From Clostridium sp. UBA4108 (GTDB taxonomy: Bacteria > Bacillota > Clostridia > Clostridiales > Clostridiaceae), in assembly GCA_002381695.1 (NCBI GenBank), contig DFXM01000020.1, positions 456,725-516,374 of the forward strand: a stretch of DNA of 59,650 bases. The letters run 5' to 3'. The notes under the pieces were generated by a model. It saw only the letters and a program-made list of their open reading frames with translations. It did no database searches and was not told the DNA's origin. The position numbers and the translations under genes are program-made. Shown piece after piece: positions 24,719-32,904 of this stretch (position 1 is the first letter of the stretch; every line of letters starts with the position of its first letter).

Positions 24719-24943
24719 ATATAAGTTGTAATTAAGTTTCTACATAATACAAATAGGCTTAAATATAAAATTAGATTAATTAGAACTTAATATTATTACT
24801 GTTCAATATAAATAGATTATAAAAAAGCCGATTTATATTATATAGTTTCATTATTATAACCTATATATGATAGAAAATAATAATATAATAATTTTGGATA
24901 AATTCATATAAGAAAAAAAATTAACATAAATAAAATATATGTT
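24719..24943. other. AT-rich intergenic stretch without visible features
   Basis: I see no ORF with a ribosome site, no hairpin of note and no repeat in these bases. They separate the ABC-F terminator from the chemoreceptor promoter. Confidence 0.5.
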
Positions 24944-24972
24944 TTGACAATAAATCAAAAAAATTACATAAT
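24944..24972 (+). promoter_or_regulatory. Promoter of the broken chemoreceptor
   Basis: TTGACA (24944-24949) and CATAAT (24967-24972) with 17-bp spacing lie about 35 bp upstream of the GTG start. Confidence 0.65.
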
Positions 24973-25006
24973 AAGATAAGAACATTGTGAAATGAGGGGG
25001 ATTTAA

Positions 25007-26728
25007 GTGTTGAACAATTTAAAAGTAAGAAATAAAATATTTATGGTCTCTTTAATTATGATGATACTTATATTTATAGTTGGAATTATAGGATTAGTAG
25101 AAATTAGAAAATCAAATGAAGAAATAAATTCTTTATATAACAATAACTTACGTGCAATTCAACATCTTAATGACAATAGAACTCAAGATAGAGCAAGTGA
25201 GGCTAGTGTATATAGTATGATTTTAAGAGTTGAAAAGCAAGATGAACAGAAAACTGAGTATAATAATATTTTAAAACGGGATAAAACCTTTGATGAAAAT
25301 TTAGAGAAATATAGAAAGATAAATCTAGATGATTACCAAAAAGATAAGCTAGCAACATTAGAAAAGGATTTAAAGAAGTATAGAGGAGCAAGGGAAGTAG
25401 TAATTAACCTTGCCTTACAAGGTAAAAGAGAAGAAGCTCTAGAACAATGGAAACAGGTTCAAGGAATTATAGCTAATGATTTCAGAGAAAAACTTACAGA
25501 CTTAGCTGACTATAATGAAAAATTAGCCAACAATATTAAATTGAAAAGTGACACTGATTATGAACTCCTGTCAAAGCTTTATATTTCATTATTAGTGATT
25601 GCCATGGGGCTAGGTGTATTATTTTCAATAATTGTATTAAGGAATATTACAAAACCTCTAAATATAGCAGTTAAACAGTTAAAGTTAATAGCTGATGGAA
25701 ACTTTTCGAATAAGATAGGAAATAGATTAATAAAGAGAAAAGATGAATTAGGCAGTATATTAAAAGGAATAGATAGTATGCAAAGTTCATTAAGCATTCT
25801 AATAGATAGCGTTAAAAATGAATCCTATAGTATAGATCAAGTGGTAGAGAATATTAATATTAATATAAATGAATTGAATGGAAATATAGAACAAGTATCA
25901 GCAACTATAGAAGAAATTTCGGCAGGAATGGAAGAGACAGCTGCCTCATCAGAGGAAATGGCAGCCTCATCTCAAGAAATAGAAAGATCTGCATATTTCA
26001 TAGCAAATAAATCGGAAGAAGGAGCTGTAGCAGCAAGGAAAATTAGTAAAAGAGCGGAGCAGAAAAAATTAGAGTTCTCATATGCTATGAAAAAAACTGA
26101 TGAGATATTTATGAATTCAAAAATAGAGTTAGAAAATGCAATGGAAGAGTAAAAGATAATAAAAGAAATAGGTATTTTATCTGAGTCAATAATGAATATA
26201 ACTGAACAAACAAATTTATTGGCATTGAATGCGGCAATAGAAGCTGCTAGAGCTGGAGAGGCAGGAAGAGGTTTTTCAGTGGTGGCAGAAGAAATAAGAA
26301 AGCTAGCAGAACAATCAAAGGACACTGTAACACAGATACAAGATATAACTGAAAAAGTTATAAAGGCTGTAAATAGGCTTTCTAGCAGTTCAAGTGGATT
26401 ACTTAGATTTATGTCAGTAGATGTAAATAATGAATTTAAAGCCATGTTAGAAGTTACAGAAAATTATAGTGCAGATGGACAGTTTATAGACAATCTTGTA
26501 GCTGAGTTTAATTCTATATCTGAAGGGTTACTAGCTTCAATCCAAGAGATTATTAAAATAATAGATGGAGTTTCTGTAGCTTCATCTGAAAGTGCTGATG
26601 GAATCATGGAAATAACAGATAAGGTTATGCATGTTAACAATAAATCTAATGAAGTAATGAACTATGCATTACAATCTAAAGGTAGTGCTGAAAATTTAAA
26701 ACAGGAAGTTGAAAAATTTAAAATATAG
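25007..26728 (+). pseudogene. Methyl-accepting chemotaxis protein interrupted by an in-frame stop
   Basis: The N-terminal part (GTG start after GAGGGGG) has a membrane segment at residues 11-32, a four-helix-bundle periplasmic domain, a second segment near 190-208, a HAMP domain and the start of the signalling helix (EEISAGMEETAASSEEMAAS). A TAA at 26150-26152 (codon 382) stops it. The same frame continues at once with KIIKEIGILSESIMNITEQT and the hairpin tip NLLALNAAIEAARAGEAGRG that contacts CheA/CheW, running to 26728. The product would lose its signalling tip unless the stop is read through. An internal ATG at 26192 could start a soluble C-terminal piece, but I see no good ribosome site there. 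Confidence 0.85.
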
Positions 26729-26898
26729 ATTAATATAACATTATTGCAATCTATATATAAATACAAATATAAATATTAATTTTAATGCTATACTAGTATT
26801 TAGATATATAAGTATAGCATTAAAATATTAGTCAGCTTTAATATATAGTTTTTAAAAGAACAATGTAGTAGTTGATGTAGAAAATCATGGAGGGAATT

Positions 26899-27885
26899 AT
26901 GATTAAAGAAATATACAAAAATATATACATAAATGAAGTGATATTACCAAATAATCCACTAAAGGCATTAAAGTGCCATATTATAATTGGGGACAATAAG
27001 AACTTAATTATTGATACAGGATTTAATAATGAAGAGTGTAGAAGTGAATTTTTTAGAGGTATTGAAGAGTTAAATTTAGATTTAAATAAAACAGAGCTTT
27101 TTATAACTCATCTTCATGCAGATCATTCAGGGTTAGCCTCAGAATTAAATAAAATGGGGGTTAAGGTCTATGCAAGTATGGAGGATGGAAAGCTTATAAA
27201 TGAAATGACAACTATAGAGTATTGGAAATCTTTTGATAAAAAAAGGAAGATCTTTGGATTAGAAGATGAAGGATTATCTATCGATGATAATCCAGGTTTC
27301 AAGTTTTGTTCAAAGGACACTTTGGTTTTCGAATATGTAAATGAAGATGACAGAATAGAAGTTGGAGAGTATAGCTTTCAAGTTGTGGATATACCAGGGC
27401 ATACTCCAGGACAAATAGGTCTTTATGAAAAAAATCATAAACTATTTTTCTGTGGAGATCATGTTTTACATAAAATAACCCCGAATATTACTTTTTGGAG
27501 CTTTGAAATGGATGCATTAGATATATATATTAAAAACTTAAAAAAAGTTTATAACTATGATATAGAACATCTATTTACAGCACATAGAGAAAGTGTTGAA
27601 AACTATAGACTTAGAATAGAAGAATTAATAAGCCATCATGAAGACAGATTGGAAGAGATACTCACTATCCTCAAGGAAGGTAATTTAACAGTTAGAGATG
27701 TGGCTTCCAAAATGAAGTGGCAAATAAGATGTGATAGTTGGGCGAAATTTCCCAACGCTCAGAAGTGGTTTGCTACGGGAGAAGTAATGGCTCATTTAGA
27801 ATATCTTGTTAATAAGGGACGAGTTTTAAAGGAAGATGTGGATGGAGTTCTTTATTATAAAATAGCAAACCTAGGGTGTAGGTAG
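26899..27885 (+). CDS. Metallo-beta-lactamase fold hydrolase
   Basis: A protein of about 328 residues with the MBL metal motif THLHADHSG (HxHxDH) near residue 77, then IPGHTPGQIGLY, FFCGDHVL and a late LFTAHRE. The C-terminal 90 residues look like a winged-helix extension (LTILKEGNLTVRDVASKMKW). This is a common layout in clostridial glyoxalase II-like proteins whose substrate is unknown. GGAGGG precedes the ATG at 26899, which I prefer to the ATG at 26887. Its stop codon lies at the edge of the palindromic element downstream. Confidence 0.85.
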   Translation: MIKEIYKNIYINEVILPNNPLKALKCHIIIGDNKNLIIDTGFNNEECRSEFFRGIEELNLDLNKTELFITHLHADHSGLASELNKMGVKVYASMEDGKLINEMTTIEYWKSFDKKRKIFGLEDEGLSIDDNPGFKFCSKDTLVFEYVNEDDRIEVGEYSFQVVDIPGHTPGQIGLYEKNHKLFFCGDHVLHKITPNITFWSFEMDALDIYIKNLKKVYNYDIEHLFTAHRESVENYRLRIEELISHHEDRLEEILTILKEGNLTVRDVASKMKWQIRCDSWAKFPNAQKWFATGEVMAHLEYLVNKGRVLKEDVDGVLYYKIANLGCR

Positions 27886-28080
27886 GTGTTCACCGACTTG
27901 GTAGAGAGACACGCCGTAGGCGTAGAAAAATGGCTTCACTAGATAATAGAGAAGCCATTCAAAATTCTGGAGAAAAGATGACTTTTGCATACGCAAAACC
28001 TTCTCTCTCCAGAGAACAAAGGGAACACTTGAATGTAACCTCTGATCCGATTGTACTTCACTAAATTGTTTCGCAATTTA
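27885..28080. repeat. Cluster of tandem small hairpins between two convergent genes
   Basis: Six or more inverted repeats follow one another: GGTG/CACC (27885-27894), ACGCC-GTA-GGCGT (27911-27923), AATGGCTTC/GAAGCCATT (27929-27959), TCTGGAGA/TCTCCAGA (27966-28013) enclosing TTTTGC/GCAAAA (27983-27998), and TAAATTG/CAATTTA (28062-28080). The last one contains the stop codon of the convergent tldE-like gene. The region is richer in GC than its surroundings and shares its layout with the window's right end. It is probably a member of a dispersed repeat family. Confidence 0.7.
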
Positions 28081-29299
28081 CATCCATTTTAATTATTAGA
28101 TATTTACTATTTGATAGAGAATTTATATTATCTTTACTTACGCCTACAAAGTTGTCTCCAAACATTTCAAATACATTTGAAGAAATTTGAAGTTCAGGAA
28201 GCCTTCCAATAATCTTTTCTCCATCAAATAGGTAGGCAAGCTGTACTGGAGAAGCAAAATTACCTTCAGGAGTAAAATCCCCACCAGAAGCTATAGATAT
28301 TAATATACCTAATTCCCCGTTTAATAATTCACTAGCTGTTTTTTCACTTTCTACTATTTTAAAATTAGGATAATCTAAAGCTGGAACTCCATCATAATCA
28401 CTAGAAGAAGATCCTGTTAGTGGTAAATTATATTTATTAGCAGTCCTTTTATCCGTATAGGGGCATAGGACTACTCCATTTTTAATTAGAGGAATTCTAT
28501 AATTTTCATTCACCACTCCTTCAGCATCAAAAAAGCAGGTTGCTACATCCATTGGATTATTAGTTTGAAGTAGAGTGAAGTTTTCATTAAAGGTCTTTTT
28601 ATTAAGTTTATCACTAAGGAGAGAGCTTTTAGTAGCAAAGCTAATACCGTGTAGATCTTGATAAAATTTAATAAGCGGTAAGGTATTATTAGAATCGAAA
28701 ACAACAGGGAAAACTCTTCCTTCTGGTAGGGAAACTATATTTTTATAGCCATTACAAACTTTATTTACCATGTCTAATAATGAATCTCTATCATAAGTTC
28801 TTCCAGAAAAAGATATGTCACCATCTATAATATTCACAGAAGATTTTTCCTTGAAAATAATACCGAAATCAAGAAAACTATCCTTATATGAAAGTGAAAG
28901 ATTTTCTGTATTTTCTAATTTCTTTTCATATTCGGTGACATTGATCTTACCAAAAAAATTAAAATCTTCTTGATGCTCTGTAATATTATTTAAAGTAGCT
29001 TCAAACTCTCCTATTATATTAGCTTCATCTATTATTTTAACAGAAAAATCTTCAACTTTAACTAAATCCTTCTGAACTGAATACTCATAAGAAATCTTAT
29101 TATTAAGGCTCTCTTTAGCTTTATCCTCTAGTTCAGCTTCATTGTAATTACCAAGAGCACCAGCTGTACCAATATAATTAGTATCATATAATCTAATACC
29201 TGTTTTTTCTATATTTTTTCTTCTTACGGAATCTATTTTACCACCAGTAACATTAAGGGAAATCTCTTTTACTTTTTGGATGTATTTTTCTTTAATCAT
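28061..29299 (-). CDS. TldE/PmbA-family subunit (second pair)
   Basis: The protein of about 412 residues is a TldE-type partner without the zinc motif. It shows DLVKVEDFSVKIIDEANIIG, PVVFDSNNTLPLIKFYQDLH and GVPALDYPNFKIVESE. A late GILISIASGGDFTPEGNFAS corresponds to the GRFSGG...PNGDFAG segment of the first pair. The start at 29299 follows AGGAGGGG and lies just after the tldD-like stop. The final residues (NCETI) are encoded inside a small hairpin of the neighbouring repeat, so the C-terminus may have been altered by it. It is clearly divergent from the TldE at 20053. Confidence 0.85.
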   Translation of the reverse strand: MIKEKYIQKVKEISLNVTGGKIDSVRRKNIEKTGIRLYDTNYIGTAGALGNYNEAELEDKAKESLNNKISYEYSVQKDLVKVEDFSVKIIDEANIIGEFEATLNNITEHQEDFNFFGKINVTEYEKKLENTENLSLSYKDSFLDFGIIFKEKSSVNIIDGDISFSGRTYDRDSLLDMVNKVCNGYKNIVSLPEGRVFPVVFDSNNTLPLIKFYQDLHGISFATKSSLLSDKLNKKTFNENFTLLQTNNPMDVATCFFDAEGVVNENYRIPLIKNGVVLCPYTDKRTANKYNLPLTGSSSSDYDGVPALDYPNFKIVESEKTASELLNGELGILISIASGGDFTPEGNFASPVQLAYLFDGEKIIGRLPELQISSNVFEMFGDNFVGVSKDNINSLSNSKYLIIKMDVNCETI

Positions 29300-29312
29300 G
29301 GTAATACCCCTC

Positions 29313-30650
29313 CTATTGAACATCTATATTATTTACTCTTACATATGGCCCACCAAAACCTACAGGAAGAGGATATTGCTCCATCTTACCACAACCTCCT
29401 GTTACAAAGGAAAGTATTTCAACCTCATTAGATAGACCATCAATTTCATTTAAGGTTTTCATAACATTGCCTGATATAACGGCAATATTTACGGGCTCAC
29501 ATAGCTTGCCATGTCTAATTCGGTAGGCTAGATTAGGCGCTATGGTAAATGTAGACATTCCAGAACCATGTTTCACAGTTTCTATTAATAAACCTTCATT
29601 TACTTCAGAAATTAGCTCCTCTTTAGTTTTATCCCCACCTTCAATATAGGTGGTTGTCATTCTTACTATAGGTTCAAACTCAAAATCCATACCACGTGCG
29701 TTTCCAGTTACATCTTCTTCTAAAGAACTTGCAGTAACTGAACTGTGGAGCCTTCCAGTGAGTATACCTTTGTTTACTAGATAAGTATTGCTACACTTAG
29801 TACCTTCATCGTCAAAGGGAACGTAGCCACTGCCAGAAATATTTCCACTATCAACAATTGAAAGCAGTTCACTTCCAACTTTTTTACCTATTGTCCATTC
29901 TTTTCTCATGGCTTCGTCACCGATCATAAAATCAGCTTCACTTTTATGTCCAAAGCTCTCATGAGCAAAAATACCTGCTGCAAGAGGAGAAAGTATCACA
30001 GTATATTTACCAGGTTTAACGGGTTCAGAATTTAATAATGCATCTTCACATTTTTCAATATCTAGAGCTAATTTATTATTACTATCTTTAAATATATCAA
30101 AATTATCACCAGCTACCTGGAAGCTATGAGAGAATCTTTTATCCTCATGGACAAAATTCATAGGCATTGAAAATCCAACAGTTTGAGTATCAAAGGTCAA
30201 ATTAGCACCTTTGCTTGAATAAAAATTCTTGATTATTTTTTTATCTAAATATTGAAACTTCCAATTAGACAGGTATTTATTACCTTCTATAAAAGGTAAA
30301 TATTTATTTAATAGAGACTTTTTTTCTTCAATAGCTATATTAGAAATACTATTATCTACATATTTTAAGACACAATCTTCATTAGCTTGCAATTTTTTAA
30401 CTATATCATGTTGGTATATACTATCATTTGGAGTCGCAAATGTGGTAAGGGAATCTATTTCCTGTTGAATTCTATCCAAATTAGATATGGAGTTATAATA
30501 CCATCTGTTGCCATCAAAAATTCTTATAAAGGCACCTTTATAGGTTTTAACTTTAGCTTCTTCAAGTATTCCTAAGGTATAAGTTACTTTAGTTTCAAAT
30601 ACGTCTTCTATACGAACATCACAGTATAGATTTTTAGGAAAATTAAACAT
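29313..30650 (-). CDS. TldD-family metalloprotease subunit (second pair)
   Basis: The 445-residue protein has HESFGH in FAHESFGHKSEADFMIG, the TldD-type zinc motif HExxxH, and the usual FDDEGTKCSNTYLVNKG and late VTGGCGKMEQYPLPVGFGGP. It should form a heterodimer with the downstream TldE-like protein. GAGGAGG precedes the ATG. It is transcribed away from the attenuator-controlled ABC exporter, with about 140 bp between its start and that promoter. Its function and peptide substrate are unknown. Confidence 0.87.
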   Translation of the reverse strand: MFNFPKNLYCDVRIEDVFETKVTYTLGILEEAKVKTYKGAFIRIFDGNRWYYNSISNLDRIQQEIDSLTTFATPNDSIYQHDIVKKLQANEDCVLKYVDNSISNIAIEEKKSLLNKYLPFIEGNKYLSNWKFQYLDKKIIKNFYSSKGANLTFDTQTVGFSMPMNFVHEDKRFSHSFQVAGDNFDIFKDSNNKLALDIEKCEDALLNSEPVKPGKYTVILSPLAAGIFAHESFGHKSEADFMIGDEAMRKEWTIGKKVGSELLSIVDSGNISGSGYVPFDDEGTKCSNTYLVNKGILTGRLHSSVTASSLEEDVTGNARGMDFEFEPIVRMTTTYIEGGDKTKEELISEVNEGLLIETVKHGSGMSTFTIAPNLAYRIRHGKLCEPVNIAVISGNVMKTLNEIDGLSNEVEILSFVTGGCGKMEQYPLPVGFGGPYVRVNNIDVQ

Positions 30651-30792
30651 TTAAAAACCTCCTCTATTTATAACTTAGAATAAAAAATTGATAAATTTAT
30701 TACATAACTGTAAAATAATTATAAGGTATAGGAATAAAGGTTTATAGTTAACAAAGTGTTAAATCAATTCATTACATTAAATTGAAAAACAG

Positions 30793-30821
30793 TTGACTTA
30801 TGGAATAAATTCATATAGTAT
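30793..30821 (+). promoter_or_regulatory. Promoter of the ABC exporter leader
   Basis: TTGACT (30793-30798) and TAGTAT (30816-30821) with 17-bp spacing lie about 40 bp upstream of the leader ORF. Confidence 0.65.
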
Positions 30822-30864
30822 AAAATATAGAAATAAAATTACAAATTAAAGGAGGTCATGAATA

Positions 30865-30936
30865 ATGAAAAACATTAGAAGTTTAACTTTTAAATTAATA
30901 GAATATAATTCCGTGACCTGTAGAATTTGTAGTTAA
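30865..30936 (+). CDS. 23-residue leader peptide upstream of the ABC exporter
   Basis: A short ORF begins MKNIRSLTFKLIEYNSV and ends TCRICS, with AAAGGAGG 9 bp before the ATG. A second ATG in another frame at 30858 is too close to the ribosome site. Codons 18-19 (ACC TGT) lie in a segment (30913-30921) that can pair over nine bases, two of them G-U, with the 5' arm of the first downstream terminator. This is the arrangement of a ribosome-sensed leader such as BmrB before bmrCD in Bacillus subtilis (known family example). The ending TCRICS contains two cysteines; no modification enzyme is nearby, so a secreted peptide is less likely. Confidence 0.7.
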   Translation: MKNIRSLTFKLIEYNSVTCRICS

Positions 30937-30976
30937 GTGTGTTTATACATATTTATAAATTAAGATGAGCTTTATG

Positions 30977-31010
30977 CCACAGGTTATTAATACTTGTGGT
31001 TTTTTATTTT
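30977..31010 (+). terminator. First tandem attenuator terminator before the ABC exporter
   Basis: CCACAGGT (30977-30984) pairs with ACTTGTGG (30992-30999), followed by a run of six T. Its 5' arm can instead pair with the leader ORF at 30913-30921. Confidence 0.85.
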
Positions 31011-31012
31011 GT

Positions 31013-31046
31013 GCCACAGGTGTGATCTCCTGTGGCTTTTAGTTTT
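31013..31046 (+). terminator. Second tandem attenuator terminator before the ABC exporter
   Basis: GCCACAGG (31013-31020) pairs perfectly with CCTGTGGC (31029-31036), followed by TTTTAGTTTT. Its 5' arm repeats that of the first, so the first terminator's 3' arm can pair here and undo both. From 31047 to the first transporter's ribosome site I see nothing else. Confidence 0.85.
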
Positions 31047-31158
31047 AGAAATTAGACAGGTAAGAAGGATATTTAATTTGGTTTTAGAAAATTACAATTA
31101 ATTACTTTCACTAGGTAAAAATTAATATATGATTATAGATTAGAGGGGACGTGAGAAA

Positions 31159-32904
31159 ATGAAATTACCATTAAGAGAATATTTAGGACTATTATATAAG
31201 TATTTAAAAAAGCAAAAGCTTAACATGTTAGTATTGACAGCTATATTAATACTAAATGTAGGGCTACAGTTAATGAATCCTCAAATCCTTAGATATTTCA
31301 TAGATGAGGTGGAAAGAGGAAGTGGAATTAGAAATTTAATAATAGCTGCTATATTTTTTATAGGATTTGCTATTGTTAGACAAGGACTCATAATTGTGTC
31401 TACCTACATAAGTGAAAATGTAGGATGGGTAGCTACTAACTCCTTAAGAATAGATTTAATAAAGCATTGCATAAATTTAGATATGGCATTTCATAAAAAG
31501 TATCAAGCTGCAGAGCTTATAGAAAGAGTGGATGGGGATATAAATGCACTTTTTAGATTCTTCTCTACTTTTATGCTAGAGTTATCTACCAACTTAATGC
31601 TACTTATCGGAATTCTTGTAATGTTAATGAGAGAAGACTTGAGAGTTGGTATTACCTTAACCTCTTTTGCTATTTTAGCCATGATTATTATGACATATAT
31701 AGAAAAGAGATCCTCAAAGTATTGGGTAGAGCAGAGAGAAAATAATGCTAAACTCTATGGATTTTTAGGAGAGCAGATCACAAGCATTGAAGACATAAAA
31801 ACCTGTGGGGCTAAGGCATACGCCATGAATGGACTATATATGAGATTTAGAAAAATCCTTCCTGCGGAAATAAAGGCAGCTAGTGGTTATTACCATATGT
31901 GGATGGCTAATTTAATTATATTTGCTATTGGTAATGCTATGGCACTTCTATTATCAGCCTATCTTTATGAGAATTCTATAATAACCTTTGGAACAGTATA
32001 CCTGATATTTTATTATACTGAGCTTATGGTTAATCCTCTAGATGAAATAAAATCTCAAATGCAAGATTTACAGAAAGCTGAAGCTAGTATAAGTAGAGTT
32101 AGGGAATTAATCAACACTAAAAGTAGCATAACTTATGGACATGATATCTTAGATTTAAAGCAGCCTGCACAATTGTCAATAAAGGATGTGTCATTTAATT
32201 ATGAAGAAGGAGATGCAGTTCTTAAAAATATAACAGTAGACATACCTCAGAATACAGTGCTAGGAGTATTAGGGCATACAGGGAGCGGTAAGACAACCTT
32301 AGCTAGATTGATTGTAAGACTTTATGATGTAACTAGTGGAAATGTATTAATAGATAATAAAAATTTAAAGGATATAAATGAGCAGGATTTAAAAAATAGT
32401 ATAAGTTATGTGACTCAGGAGGTACAAATTTTTCATGCCACAGTTAGAGAGAATCTTACCTTATTTAATCCTAATATAGAGGATGAAGATATACTAGATA
32501 TTATTGAAGACGTCGGATTAAGGCCATGGTTTAATAGACTTTCTAAGGGATTGGATACTATGCTAGATAATGGAGGCAGTGGACTTTCAGCAGGGGAAGC
32601 ACAACTTTTAGCCTTTATTAGAGTATTTTTGAAAAATCCTAAGCTTGTTATATTGGATGAAGCTACCTCAAGATTAGACCCAATAACAGAAGGCTTAATA
32701 GAAAATGCATTGAATAAACTATTAAATAATAGAACTTGCATTATAATTGCCCATAGATTGCAAACTATACAGAGGGCTGATAATATCTTGATTTTAGAAG
32801 ATGGAATCATAGCTGAGTATGGTTCAAGAGTAGAATTATCAAAGGATATAAATTCTAAGTTTTATAGCTTACTTCAAAAGGGTATTGAGGAGGTGTTAGT
32901 ATGA
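31159..32904 (+). CDS. Heterodimeric ABC multidrug exporter, subunit 1
   Basis: The 581-residue half-transporter has six membrane helices in the first 320 residues and a C-terminal ATPase with Walker A GHTGSGKTT and Walker B LVILDEATSRLD. The catalytic glutamate is present, but the signature is degenerate, LSAGEAQ instead of LSGGQ. Its stop overlaps the next gene by four bases. With the degenerate Walker B of subunit 2, this gives one active and one inactive ATP site, as in BmrCD and TM287/288. The substrate is probably a drug or peptide. The leader-peptide attenuator upstream suggests induction by ribosome-targeting compounds. AGAGGGGACG precedes the ATG. Confidence 0.9.
   Translation: MKLPLREYLGLLYKYLKKQKLNMLVLTAILILNVGLQLMNPQILRYFIDEVERGSGIRNLIIAAIFFIGFAIVRQGLIIVSTYISENVGWVATNSLRIDLIKHCINLDMAFHKKYQAAELIERVDGDINALFRFFSTFMLELSTNLMLLIGILVMLMREDLRVGITLTSFAILAMIIMTYIEKRSSKYWVEQRENNAKLYGFLGEQITSIEDIKTCGAKAYAMNGLYMRFRKILPAEIKAASGYYHMWMANLIIFAIGNAMALLLSAYLYENSIITFGTVYLIFYYTELMVNPLDEIKSQMQDLQKAEASISRVRELINTKSSITYGHDILDLKQPAQLSIKDVSFNYEEGDAVLKNITVDIPQNTVLGVLGHTGSGKTTLARLIVRLYDVTSGNVLIDNKNLKDINEQDLKNSISYVTQEVQIFHATVRENLTLFNPNIEDEDILDIIEDVGLRPWFNRLSKGLDTMLDNGGSGLSAGEAQLLAFIRVFLKNPKLVILDEATSRLDPITEGLIENALNKLLNNRTCIIIAHRLQTIQRADNILILEDGIIAEYGSRVELSKDINSKFYSLLQKGIEEVLV

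Noticed and set aside
25972..26445. 157-codon minus-strand ORF across the chemoreceptor
   Set aside because: It mirrors the coding bias of the receptor on the other strand, including across its broken point, and resembles no protein.
26192..26728. A separate soluble chemotaxis signalling protein
   Set aside because: It is in the same frame as the preceding receptor and completes its signalling domain, and no good ribosome site lies before its ATG.
27885..28080. A CRISPR array
   Set aside because: The hairpins differ in sequence and spacing, there are no identical repeats with unique spacers, and no cas genes are nearby.
30865..30936. A secreted or modified peptide (RiPP) with TldD/TldE protease and ABC exporter
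   Set aside because: The short cysteine-ended peptide beside a TldD/TldE pair and exporter is tempting. However, no modification enzyme is present, the protease genes point the other way, and the tandem terminators with ORF-terminator pairing fit a regulatory leader better.
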